Positions 34,862 through 47,500 of a DNA stretch of 64,000 nt are shown piece after piece (the stretch's first letter is position 1; each line of letters opens with the position of its first letter). The position numbers were made by a program, and so were the translations under genes. Source of the DNA: Oxyruncus cristatus (lineage: Eukaryota; Chordata; Aves; Passeriformes; Cotingidae); NCBI GenBank assembly GCA_013399855.1, contig VXAY01004091.1:1783943-1847942 (forward strand). The letters are read 5' to 3'. The notes beneath the pieces are model-generated. The model was not told the DNA's origin. It ran no database searches and saw only the letters and a list, made by a program, of their open reading frames with translations.

Positions 34862-37800
34862 CAAAACAAAAGCCCCAATCTGGCTCCCAGAAGACCTGGA
34901 GCCACAAGGAATTTTTGTTTGTGCTGGGAAAGTATTACATGACTTCAGGCACCAACTGAATTACATGATTCTCTTGCAAGGCAAGGATGTGTCCTTTTCA
35001 GAACCAAGAATGGGAATTACAAGAACCACGACAGTGCCCTGTTATATTGTTTCTGAGAAGAGAGGTCCTCTGTGGTTGATCTTACTAGAAACCATAATGA
35101 GAACATCAGGGTTCATTTTCCTCCTCAATCATTTTCTGTATTTTTCTCTTCTGCTCACTAGCTGTTCCTTTCTCTTTATCTCTGTTCCTCTTCTGTTCTC
35201 AATTCTTCTTTCTTTACCTTTTTTCCCTCTTATCTCCCAGTTTCCCTGAAATACAACAGGCATGCAGGGTTGTCTCAGTCTGACAGAAGATGGACCAGTG
35301 ACAAAGCTGTACCTGTAGTTAGGTTTGTTCCACAAGCAGATAGAGCTATGCTCTCTTGTTCAAATATCAGTTTGTCCTGTTCTCACAGGCATTAATCCAG
35401 GAACATTATTTGCCTGCTACAGTGGGATACTGCAATGCCAAGGGATAGTGTATCTGATTTCTACTTCCAGGCTTTTATTTTGACATTAAAAAAAAGTGGA
35501 CAAAAATACATTGTTGCCATTCAGAAAAATAATTCATCATCTGTTTTGTATGAGTGAGGGTAATAGAGCTGGAATTAAGGAAATGTCATCTTTGCAATAT
35601 GCCCAGACTTCTAAATGAGAGGGATTCCCAAAGAAAATTCTTCCAAAGTCACATTTCAGACTTGTAGCTCCCATCAGCGGGGCCTCTGGCAGGACTGGCA
35701 GGAGCATGACTGTGAATGCAGGGAGTTTGGAAGCAATCTCAGAGCCTGAATCACACTGATGCCTGAGCTGTGGATTTGTGCCTTGGCAGGACAGATAGAA
35801 AAAGTAGAAGTCATATGCTAATCTCTGAATTGGAGATTTTAAGCTCTAACCTGAACTTAGATTCTGCTCTGGTGTAAACCCAGAAGTGTGCTTAAGCTCA
35901 GACCTAAAGACTAATTTTTCAAATGCCTTATAAAATATGGCAATGCCTTATAAAAAGCCAAGCACTTGAAACCTACTTTAATTTAGCAGGAAACCATCCT
36001 CCACACTGATTTTTTTTGCACTCTGTCCTCTAGAAATACTAAGAAGAAAAGAGTATGGAAACTACCACTATTCAATAAAATGCCCAGAGTGTCCTCAGAT
36101 AATCACCTGTGAAGCTGGATGGTGGGATGAGAGCCAGGCTCTGTCATCAGGGCTCCCTGGCTGGTCAGAGGGATTCCCAACCATCCCTTACTGAGCCTCA
36201 AAACGAATGGCTCCACACTGACCACTACAATTACTTGACAGTCTCAAGAGAGATGCTATTTAAGCTAAAGTATGGCACTGGAACCATAACAAATGTGCCT
36301 AAACCGGACATGATTGTACTCACACTATTAAAAGAAGACTCCTAATAAAGTTTTTGAAGAGCAATGACTAAAGGGACAAAGCAACCCCAAATTATTTTTA
36401 AAGTGTAACTTGGTATGCTTCTTGGAAGATTTGTTGAAGTTGGGCTGCAGATGAGTCAATGGTCTCAGCAGTCCTTTAACCTTCCTTCTTCTGATCAAGG
36501 GGTCTCTTGGTAATTTAGTGTCATGTGTTAACTCTTACCCACACAGGACAGAGCTCTCTACTGCGCTGCTGTTGCTCTGCTGTGGTGACACTGAACTCTG
36601 CTCTCAAAAACAGCAGCAGAAATGGCCAACTTCCATATGCATGGTGATGTGGGAAAGATATGGTTCTGTTTAATTCAGTATTGAAAAGTCCACTTCCTTC
36701 ACTGAGGTGTATGAAAAGTAATTTGCTCTGTGACAATGTTGTTTTCATGGGAAAAAGTCATCTCTAAAAATCATTTCCCCAATATATGAAAACAAAATCC
36801 CTAAAACTGAGACATTACAATGAATCATATTCTTGAAAATCTCCTTTTTCCTCCAGTCTCAAAATGGGGTTGGCAATACTTACATGCCTCTGGGAAGCTC
36901 TCTGGGTAAGAAAATCCTCACGGCCTGAAAGATCTTCTCTAAAAAGAGCATTATTTGCCTTGTAATTTGCTTTTATTGTTCTGGTCTAAAAAAAAAAAAA
37001 CAAAACCCTCCACACAAACTTTGGAGTGTTACATTGAGTTTATTTTGAAAAAGAAATCAAAGAATGTTTTTTTCATCTCTGAGCCAGATGGCAGAAAAAA
37101 ACAAACGTATTCCACCCTATGAAAGAAAACACATGAGAACTTTCGAAATTTTTTTTAGCCAAGTGTTTTTTTTTTTTTCCCGTTCCACTAAACAGCATGG
37201 AAAAAATGAGATGGAGATGGTGAATGAACAAATAAGCCCAGGTTTCAGAAAGGCCTGGTTTCTGGGGAACAAGGGTTTTGTACTTAATGCATTGTACTTT
37301 CCCACCTATAGATGCCCAAACTACCTTTGAGTGTGGGTAAGCACTGGGAATCTTCTCCTCCTCCTGCTCCGCCCAAGCCCTGGGTGTCCTAGTGGAGGGG
37401 AGTGCCAGGCATGGGCAGCTGTCCCGCTGCCAGCCTCTCACCTGTGTGATCCCTGATACCTGCACGTGGCAGCACAGAGCCTGTTCCAGGGGTAGTTGGG
37501 CGTTCACAGAGGAGCAAACATCTCCAGGGTGCACAGAGACACCTGCAGAAGTGAGGGGGGAAAAACAAAGCAAGTCTGGAGGGTGGGGCTGGAGACATTT
37601 TGTTCCCTTTGGATGCTACAGCTGTGTTAGCTGCTGTGCTTTTAATCAAGGAAGCTTCAATGGGGAAAAGTGGTTTTGTTACCTCACACCTGAGTCCACT
37701 CGTCCACCTTTCCCCTGTTCCCTGCAGAGCAGTTTCCTCTGACAGCCAGTGGCTACCCTCCGACCAGCTCCTTGCCTTGCCAGTGATCAGACACCACTCG

Positions 37801-40603
37801 CTAAGAACAGAGGAGCTACCTGCCAGGAACAGAAAATTAAAAGAGGAGGCCAGCCATCTGAGTGAGAGAGGAATAGCAAGATCAGAGTAGCCATTATAAA
37901 CAGCCAATTTAATGTAGTCACCATAATAGCTAATGTAGGGACTGATCCTGTTCAAGATATCCTTCACCTGGGGGCCCATCTGAAATGCTTTGTCTGCAAG
38001 GACAGTAAACACCAAAGGAAGTTCTTGCTTCTTCAGCCCTTCTTAAAGGTCTTTTTCAGCTCTTACCTTTGAAACCATGTTCCTAGCACCGAGGTGCTGC
38101 AAGAAAAAGGCACAAAAAGTGCAATTAAGGGATAAGATAGCCACAGTCATGTTTAGAACTAGGATAGTGTAAGTGAGAAAGAAGGCTTTAATGGAAATAA
38201 CTTTCATCAGTTTGATTTTTAATACCTCTGAGTGCTTCTGGCTCCACATCTCTCTGATATCCACATCGCTCCAGCCACATGCATGCACAGAGTAAAAAAC
38301 ATTTGACTTCCGTGTCTCCACTTAGTCATTCCTTTATTGGAACATTTGCAGGTATTATTTATAGACATCAAAGAGAATGAGAGTTTGAGATGTATAAGCT
38401 CTAATCAGCTGAAGGTGTTTCCAAATAAATTAATGAAACGAGTCAGAAATCACATTAGGAAATCCAGCACTGAATGTATATATCACAATGACTTTGCACC
38501 CTCTCTGCCTTTTCCTCTTTTTCTTCCAAAAGTCTCAGTGCTTGCCAGGGTACGCGAACTTGCATTTAATTTGATGTAAAACAAGTAAAAGGATGATGGG
38601 AATGTGTGCTCAGTATGACAAGTTACAGTATTTGTGCATAAGAAGGAAAGCCAAAACTTGAGCTGGGACAGAATAATTTCCTGTCACTTAAAATTTCCAT
38701 ACTACCTATGTTATCAGTCAAACTATACAGAAAGCAGATGTAATGGGGATGTTACAGAGTGGCTGCTTTGACTTTAGTGACAACTTTTTGGCCCATTCTG
38801 GTGTCCTGCTCGCATCCCTGCCCATCTGTCTGTTCTGTGACAGGTTCTTGAGCTGTCTTAACACTCCCTTGATCCCCCCAGTGATTCCAATCTTTGTTGC
38901 CATTTCACACCTGTGTTTCCCTCCTTGAGGAATCCTGGGTCAAAAGTATGGTCTGTCTCAGTCCACCTGGCCATTCAGGACATATTTTAAGGATGACTGG
39001 ACATGCTAGGCATGCAACTGCAGCACCCCTCTCCAGCCATTTTGCCTCACAGCTGCAGTCGTTGATTCAGGTGTGTGAACAGAAGGTGTGAACCCAGTCA
39101 CATTTAATTTCTTAATGTCCTTAGCATGTCACTTCTCTGATTGGAAGACATTAGATGATGCTTGGATCATCTGATCTTGATATGTACCATCACTGCTATT
39201 GCTGAAGGAAGAGAAGGATGAAATCGGGGCAAGGAAGCAGTACAGCTTGGGCTTAAACAGGGTTTCTCATTACCTTCTTTTGGTGAGAGAAGTTTATGAT
39301 ATCACTAAAAAGCAGGAAGAATGTAATTTAATGAGGCAGATGCCCCAAAGGGGATTATTTCACCTAAATAAGCCAACATTCAAAACAAAGGTAGCAGTGA
39401 TTCTATTCCAGTGTGGCTCTGCAAGGCTCCACTCACCAGGGTTTTTGAGGCTCTCTGGGCATGCAAAATAATAGTTTTGTAACTCATTATCCAAAAATAG
39501 CAGTTTAACATTATCTCCACAGACATTGTGTAAATATGTATGTAAACAGTACAGAATGTATCTACATGTAACTCCTAGGTACAGCATGACAAGAGTGTGT
39601 GGCAGAATCAAGTTGTATCCAAAATCTGATGAAAGGCCAAAAGAAAAGCCTCACGAAATCCAGACTGTCTGAAGAAAAGCCCTGCCTCCAAGATGGCATG
39701 GTTTCTGCAGCTGAAATGCACAGACCTTTCACTTTTAATTAAGCATCTGCAATTTTCATGTGGTTCCTCTCTCATATCTAATTTGTACCCACAGGACAGA
39801 TTCCCAAATCTAGTATTTTGTGTATTTTTAAAGAAAATCATACTTAAAATTTAAAACACTGGAGAGAGTGTGAGATGTAGGGAAGCAGCAGCCTTTAATT
39901 GGTTAGTCTTAAGAGCAATATTTGAAAATCTGAAGTACAAAATCTTGTCTGTTTCCAACAGAGCTGGAGTATTTCAACAAATTTATCTGCATTCAGCCAA
40001 GGTAAACAGCAGGTCAGGAGGCAATGGAAAAACAGCTCTCCTTCCCAAGAAGCCAAAACAACTTCCTTCATCATATAGCATGTGGACATGCAAAGAGTAC
40101 AAACACTGGGAACAAATACAAGGGTTTCTGCTAATGAATTTAACTGCTAATTTTTTAAATTCCTGATAAGCAACGCTGCTGCCTGGACAACGGCTCATGG
40201 GACTGTGGAGGAAACTGGCTGGTTAATGATATCATCTCTCTCTGTTTTGCAGCATATTTTATTTTCTACTTTGCTTGGGAGAAAAGTACTGGTCCAAGAA
40301 AACAGAGAGATTGATTTACAAAGCACTTTGGAGAAGTGCAAGTTTATTAGGCTTTTCTGAGTATGGCATGTCCTTCTTACCAGATCTTGAAATCTGTCTT
40401 GAAAACAAACATATTTCAATGTATGCAGCTCCTTTCTTTCTCTTTTCATAAAGTCTCTCATGTGGGCTTGACCTGCAGTATGTGTAGCACCTACTGGGGC
40501 AGAATTCCTTACAAGAAGGGAGAAGGAATGAAAACATTTCAAAATCATTCTTAAAAGCTGGTGATTTACTTCTGTGGCATTTTCTCATGAGTGGAAGGAA
40601 TGT

Positions 40604-40726
40604 AGGATGGCAGGATGGCAGGCAGGCAGGAAAACAGACAGGCTGGATAGAAGGAAGGCAGGCAGGCAGAAAAGGCAGCAAGGTAGGAAGGCAGGCAGGC
40701 AGGAAGGAAGGAAGGAAGAAAGGAAA
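40604..40726. repeat. compound (GGCA)n/(GGAA)n microsatellite
   Basis: A purine-rich tract of imperfect GGCA, GGAT and GGAA tetramers, about 120 bp long, lying about 250 bp beyond the inferred COLEC12 poly(A) signal. The reverse strand is pyrimidine-rich and forms long spurious open frames. Confidence 0.9.
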
Positions 40727-40977
40727 AGCTTTTACTAACATGGTCAGTGGAACACTGGCTGTGATCAGAGCTACCGAGTATCTAGTCCTTAGTCAACTTA
40801 ATTGTTAAACACACAGACTAGACTGCATATAGTAAGGAAAACACTATCTAAAATCTGCTTTAAAAGTTATTTAACCAGAACAAATCATCTGGGAAAGTAC
40901 AAATATTTCTAAATGGAAAAATATTTCTCTACTGCTGAGCTAGGCCTGACAGCAAACTTTAATGAGTTATTAGTACC

Positions 40978-41548
40978 TTTATTGTTTTCTTTGGCCCCTG
41001 TGCACTATATTTGTAAAAAAAGTCAGTAAAAAAGAGAACAATTGTAAAAAGCAAATATTTTGTACAAAAATACAAAGTTTTAAAAGCTCTTAAAAGTATA
41101 TTCCATATTATTGATAAGAGTTGGACTATATATATATATTTATATAAAATCTATATATTCGTGTATCTGTATAATTTTCCTACATTTGGGATTTTAGCAA
41201 ATGAAACAACTGTTTACACAGTTGCTTTATATGTTTTTCTATATGAGTGACCAACAGTCTTACTCAGATTGATGGAATGTCTTTTCTCAGAAGACACAAG
41301 TTGCTTATGTACGTGGTTACTGGTTGGGAAGAAAATCTGTAACAGAATTAGTCCAACAGTATTTGATGCTGTGGGTTGAAAGGCCTTGAATAATTGCAGG
41401 ATGCTGGAGAAGAGTTGCTGTTAAATTCCTTTATGCTTTTGAACCAGTTTTCAGTGCTTGTTTTTGTCTTTTTTTTTTTTTTTTTTTAACATTTAATTTT
41501 GGAAGTCGATGCTGCTCTCTCCCAGGATTTTCTTCTTTACGTAGATTT
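40978..41548 (-). terminator. COLEC12: COLEC12 3' UTR and poly(A) signal
   Basis: This AT-rich stretch follows the inferred stop codon. A canonical AATAAA on the minus strand (complement of 40978-40983) would end a 3' UTR of about 0.57 kb. It includes a TA-rich stretch near 41128-41160 and a poly(A) run in the transcript (41469-41487). The assignment depends on the predicted terminal exon. Confidence 0.5.
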
Positions 41549-41565
41549 TCATAATATGTAGGTAT
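41549..41565 (-). CDS. COLEC12: predicted COLEC12 terminal mini-exon (5 residues and stop)
   Basis: The preceding exon ends CATGGACAAAG|GTAAGC, leaving one base of a codon. A candidate acceptor (GACTTTACAG) precedes AT ACC TAC ATA TTA TGA, giving D-T-Y-I-L-stop. Human COLEC12 likewise ends a few residues after ICEKD (ETVLSSAL), and the length and phase then agree with the family. This is inference; another downstream acceptor, or read-through of the intron, is possible. Confidence 0.45.
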
Positions 41566-44500
41566 CTGTAAAGTCACAGCCTATTACACTCCAAATATTT
41601 GCCCTAGAGTATAAGAGAAAAAAGAAACACAAAGAGAAAAAAAAACTTGTAAAAAAACCTGTGAAGATTGACCAAATTTGCAAAAAGAAAACTTACAGAG
41701 ATCAAGGTATGTAAAATATTTAAGAAGACTCAGATTCAGTTCCTGTATGTCCTCAAGGATAAATATTTGTAATCCATGAAGTTTTCTTAAAATAACAAAT
41801 GTATGTAGGAAAACTAGAGCAAATTACATTATTACTTACACATGGTCCTTCATTCTGGATGTCCAAACAGGGTTATACCCACACAAAGCTTGTTCAGCAC
41901 TTTGTTTTGTTTTGGTTTAGGGGGCATTTCTATGCATGGGATGTAATTTTGGCTCTAGCTAACATTTATGTCTGCCTTCACTGAAATTCAGCAGAGAAGT
42001 TTCCAACTGGAGCAGCCAGGCACCCTTGGCAAAGCCATGTTTAAACAGGTTGTATGGAGGAGATAATGTTTCAGGCAGAGCCCCACCACGAACACAAACA
42101 CCACCTAGTCCTGTGGTGATGTGGCCGAGCTCTAAGCAGCCATGTAAACCACCTAAATGACTGTATCAACAAAAAGAGATACCCTGTGGCAATCACCTGG
42201 GCTTCTGCTGGGCCACACTGGCAGTTTATGAGTCCCTCACTCCAGCTGCAAGAGATTTATTGCTTATAGTCTGTGGACCCAGCTTATCAGTCCTATGGGA
42301 CATCTCCTGGTAGTGATGGGAATTTTAGGAACTCCTTAGCAGTCACTAAGTGCCTCCTGTTGCACAAACTCTCAAAACAAAGCCTTTCTGGTTTTTGAAG
42401 ACTGGTGCCTGAGGCATCCCAAGTTCAGCTTGTCCTGTTGTGTGGCCACTTAGCCCATGAAAACATCTTCCAGTGTGGCTAGAGTCTCAAGCACGTGCCA
42501 AATCATGTCTACAATTTTAGGCATGTTTAAAGTCTCCAGGAGATGGTCAAGGTGTGGAGTATGCCATGGCTATGGCCAGCTTTGAGACTGCTCTTTCCGA
42601 GTGCAATAAATCCAGTACCTACATCACTCAGAGTATTAGAAAAGCACACACTGGGCTGGATCAGAGTAGAAGTGCTCCACATGTGATTCCCCCTCTTCCT
42701 CAACAAGGCACTGCCATTGCATTTAGCCCGGATCTTCTCACCTTTAGCTGTGGGACAGTTGCTATGGGTATGGTGAAATAATCAAACCAAGTACCTTGCT
42801 TACCTTTGTCCATGTCTTTTTCACAAATGAAATTGTTAACATCTGCACAGTAGAAGTCATTCCAGAGCCCAGCATGGATTAACCCGGCACAATCTTCCCC
42901 TGGCCCATGCCCATGACTCCAGTTATCAGGCTGCCCAGTTTTCCAGTTTCTTTCAACCAAAAAGCAAGAGATATGATTGCACAACACAGCACACATGGCA
43001 GTTTTTCACCACAAGAAATTAACGAAAACATCATGAGATCTGTTCTGAACGGGAAATACACATTGAAACAAACAATACATGACTCTTGCTGAAAATGGAA
43101 AACAGATGTATTACAGACAAGGGAATCTATTCAGCCTTGGGCTGCCAAAACTCAGAGACCTAAATTTAGACCGATGAACTTTATTTTAGTTTCTGAATGT
43201 ACATGCACACACGGTGGGAGCGCTCCATGCTCCATGTGCATTGCTCTAAGCCTGCAAAACCTGCACACTGCGTTCCTTTCGGCAGCTGGGACTGAGAAGA
43301 GCCCGCAAGCTCACAGGTAGTGCCAAGATGGCAACACGTTGCCCTTGCTCACTGCAAAGGTGCTCAGCCCTCTGACTGAACCAAGGTGGGCATCTTGGGA
43401 GGAACAGCAAAGACGCACAGGTTTGAGGGACACATGCTCAGATGGGAAGGGAATTTTTTTGACTTATAAGGAATGTACATAGTATATATACACGCATCTT
43501 TTGAGATCATTAGCTTTGATGGTGAAACTGAACACAGCATTTGTGAAAAAATCTTGCAGCAAGTGTTTCCTCATCCTGTTTTTGTTTAAGGAATGAGAAA
43601 CACTTCCAACCTCAGGACTTAAAAGCTCCATTTTCCTGAAGAAACAGGTTGTTGAAGGCAGCTTGTGGTTGCTGGCTGACACACTCCATGCTCAGCTAAA
43701 AAACATGCCTGCCTGACACAGAGTGTCCAACCAGGCACCTGGGAGGACACATAGCTTTCCAGAAGTAATGAAATACTCTAAAAATCAGTAACCAACAGCT
43801 CTGAGGTTACAACAGAGCACCTAAAACCACTGTGTAGTGAAAACCAATTAAAAGCAGCACCTGAAGTGGGAATCAGTCACAGTGCTGCCATAAAGAGAAA
43901 GAAAGACGAAAATGGAGAGGGAGAAAAAAGGAAAATATTACAGCTCATTTGAAATGCATCTGACTTTTTCCATGTTTTTCATCTAAATGAACACCAGTGA
44001 GATCACAGCTAATCATTTCGTAACATCTGACTGACTGCAGCCTGTTTTTCTGAAGCACAGCATGCTCAGCTCTATAAACTCTTTAGTCTACTCCTCAGTA
44101 TTAAAAATTTGGGTGGTTGCAATCTGTTCCATTTAGGACAAATTAGGTGTAGCTCTAGGATTCCTGGAGAGCTGCCAATTCAGTTCTCAGCTGGCCAAAG
44201 CACAGACACCCTCATTTCATGCATTTTCCTTAAGTTTAATGCTTTCCACTCGGATTTGGGCTTTATCTGAAGACTGGTCATTTTTTATCAGAATGAGTAC
44301 TCTATTTATAGCCACTTGTAATGCAAATAAGGAAAATTTGAACCAAGACAGTTAAACTGTCTGTGCTTTCCATCTCAACTTCGTAATAAAAGTCAGGAGC
44401 AAACATTTTGGCAAGAAACACTGCTCTGTTTAGTTATGTGATTCTTTCATTCAACATTCAGTTTTCTTTCTGGCACGAAAAGAAAGCCTTGTGCATGGAG

Positions 44501-47500
44501 AAGGGAGAGAGAAAAAAAAATGTTCAACAGCATCCTCAGTAACAAATTAAATCATTGGTATCTACAGCCATCTGGATCCACTGGACAATTTCTAGATGCT
44601 GCTTTTAGAAGCGTCAGCAAGAGTGGTAGCAGTTTTTTATTTACATACGTGTAAACTGGTAAGGATCCGTCCAGCCATCTCCATTCATTTTCCTTCTCTG
44701 AATCTGTTAGTCCAATCCAGAAGCTGCCTTTCCCAAAAATCTGCCTTTTTATCCATTGCTGTGAAAGAAAGATCTTAGTCCATAACAAGGACAACTGTCT
44801 TTGGAGCCAATAAGTTACACTGGTTTCATGAATGTCTTGTTATCAGAATAGGAAGGGCCAGAGAAATTTTTTTAAACTGAAGATATGTGTCAGAAGTTGG
44901 CCTTGTGACCCCTTACCCAATCTAGAATCCATTGCAGTGTTTGCATATGAGATAGAGAGAACTAAGCATGAAAATTAGGTTGACATAAAGTCACATCTAA
45001 CATCTTATAGATACAAATTGAAAAAAAAAAAACCACAAAGAGTAAGTAGTTGCATCTTGACATCCCCACTGCTGTGTGGAATAGTATTAAAAGTAAAGTT
45101 AGATTTATAGTAAGATTAAAAATATTCTTGGGTCACAGTAGTCTTAGGTTGCATGTATAAATAAGACAATTTAAAATTAAATTACATTCACTGATGCAAA
45201 AAATGCATTTTTGATAATATGCAAGACACAATGGATTCCATCTTTAAGGGTTCAAAACTTCTACAATTCTCAGCAACCTTTCTGACTGTTCTGTGCCCAC
45301 CACATTGAAGGTCAGCACCAGCTCTGTTCACACTGCTGTTCTGCAGAAGGAGAAGCTGCTGATCAGAAAGAGGGTGGACAAAATGCTGATGAGTCAATCA
45401 CTGTGTCTACTTCACTATATGAATTCATGATGCTCTCAGCTTCACACTTACCTTGTGGTTTCCACATGTTAAATAACTTCAAACTCTCTCCTTGAAAAAC
45501 AGAAAGAGGAGGTACTTACCTGCTCCTCTTTGTTGTTGATGATAACCAAGTGTGATGCTTTCTCTTCACAGAATAACTTTGCCTCTTCAAAAATTTCTCT
45601 TTCAATTGAAAAGTAGTAGCACTTTTCTGTATAGTTTTTCCAATGAGGAGAACAACCTGTGACGTGAATTTTTTTGTGTTAAGCCTGTCATTGGTAAGTA
45701 AATGGACCAATAATAGGGCCAGTAATAAGTGGAGGAACACATACCCATCCACAGCATGCTGCTTCCTAAAGTACTCACAAGCATTTTGGGAATTTACTTA
45801 TTAGGATCCTGATTGGGTAAAGCCGAGTCTAAACTGTGTGGCCAAGGGAATTGTTTATTACTCACAATACCTTTTCTTTAGCCATAAACTTTAACTTATA
45901 TCAGTTTCAGGTTATCAGAAAGAAGACCAACAAGTATGGCTTCACTTAACAGGACTCTTTGTGCCCAGAGGAGCTGTGGATGCCCCATCCCTGGGAATGT
46001 TGAAGGCCAGGCTGAATGGGGCTTTGAGCAACCTGGTCTAGTGGAAGGTGCCCCTGTACATGGCAGGGGGGTTGGAACTAGATAGTCTTTCAGGCTCCCT
46101 CCAACTCAAACCATTCTGTGATTCTATGATGATTCTCTGAAATCCCAGAGATTTAGTCGAAGGCAGGTGAAGTTCTTTGAAGCAGTAACTAAGTGGGGAG
46201 CACTGTCTGTTACATGTACCCGTATGCCAGTGGAAGGTGGATGCAGTGTACTGATAACTTACCATTAGCCTCGGGTGCTGACGTGGGTTCACTCTGTAGT
46301 GCCATTGGCATCCCTGGACCTGGTGGCCCTGGTGGGCCAGGTGGCCCCTTTGGACCAGGCAGCCCAGGGACTCCAGGTAGTCCAGGTAGTCCTCGAGGTC
46401 CTGGTACCCCTGGTTCTCCCACAGTTCCTTGCAGGCCTTGAAATCCTGGTGGGCCTTGAGGCCCAGGTGGACCGTCCTTGCCTTGTGGACCTGGTGGCCC
46501 TGGGTCTCCACTTGGTCCAGGCAGACCGGTCTTGCCAGGAGAACCTCTCTGACCTTTGGAGCCAGGTGATCCTCTTGAACCTTTCCCTCCTTTTTCTCCT
46601 GGTGGCCCGGCTGGCCCAGGTGGGCCCTTCTCACCTGCAGGTCCCGGTGGTCCAGGCTCTCCTTTCTCTCCTTTTTGTCCTTTCAGGCCAGCAGGGCCAA
46701 GAGGACCTGGAGGGCCTCTGTCACCTCTAGCTCCCCTGGGACCAGGAGGACCTGAAACAATGTAAACATGCAAAGTAGGGATATGCATAGAACACAAAAC
46801 AAGAAGCCCATGTGGGGTCCTTTTTTAATACGTCAGACCAGCAACACTGGATTTTTAACAATGCAGAAACCAGGCTAAGAGCTGCTTCCACCAGTGCTTA
46901 TAACAGTACATCTGCTTCCCAGGTTCTGTATATTGTTGCTCTTTCCTCAGCCTCCATGACATACAGGATACTGTGCCCCAGGTGACCAGCCAAGATGCCA
47001 CTCCCTGCAAGACACACTCTGTGCTCTTGATGCACATGGTCCTGTGCATTGATGGTCCCGTTTCTTCATTCTGCCACCCTCCCTTTTCCTTCCAGTCTCA
47101 CCTCTCTGCTCTTAGACCTCAGGACTTTTTCTCCTGACCCCATTTGCTGCTCTGTCAATAATGAAACGTCAAAAAGAGATGAAACGATGGCTAGCGAGCA
47201 ATAGGCCGACTGTGGGCAAGACCAGAAGTTGCTGACTGTCCAGCTATAACAGGACAGGGAAAAACAACCCACAACAGGAAATGGCAATACTGTGACAGCA
47301 ATAAACAATAAAACAATTTTTGATTCTGATCACGGCTGAGCAAATCCCTTATCAGTGCGTTTCCACCCCCTCCTCCCCCTCCACCTACCTACATAATTTA
47401 AACTCCTCCAGAGATAAATTCCCAAACTGGAATCATTTAGTCCTTGTTGAAATGAGAACGGTTAAGGTTACTGACATGTAATCTTGGCTCTAATTCAGCC

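Larger units (their letters stand above)
22651..40977. other. intergenic region between THOC1 and COLEC12
   Basis: About 18 kb without a gene I can support. Open frames of up to about 200 codons occur on both strands, but show no recognisable family, no consistent composition and no start context. The region holds homopolymers, small tandem repeats (listed) and one pair of exon-like segments on the minus strand near 38 kb (see findings). No tRNA, rRNA or CRISPR-like array was seen. Confidence 0.6.

Noticed and set aside
34641..35249. 202-codon open frame on the plus strand in the THOC1-COLEC12 interval
   Set aside because: No recognisable domain. It is low-complexity in places (CAAC repeat giving NQPTTKTK, then a pyrimidine-rich stretch giving a hydrophobic tail). 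One frame of this length is expected by chance in about 20 kb on both strands.
37389..38015. 208-codon minus-strand open frame taken as one gene
   Set aside because: Only the first about 50 codons look protein-like; the rest is compositionally random. It is kept only as a possible exon fragment in the findings.
40316..40808. Proline/leucine/cysteine-rich and GRQ-rich frames near 40.6 kb
   Set aside because: They are translations of the GGCA/GGAA microsatellite.
46038..46797. Other long open frames over the COLEC12 collagen exon on both strands
   Set aside because: Repeated GGN CCN codons leave all frames free of stops; only the Gly-X-Y frame matches COLEC12 and its splice sites.
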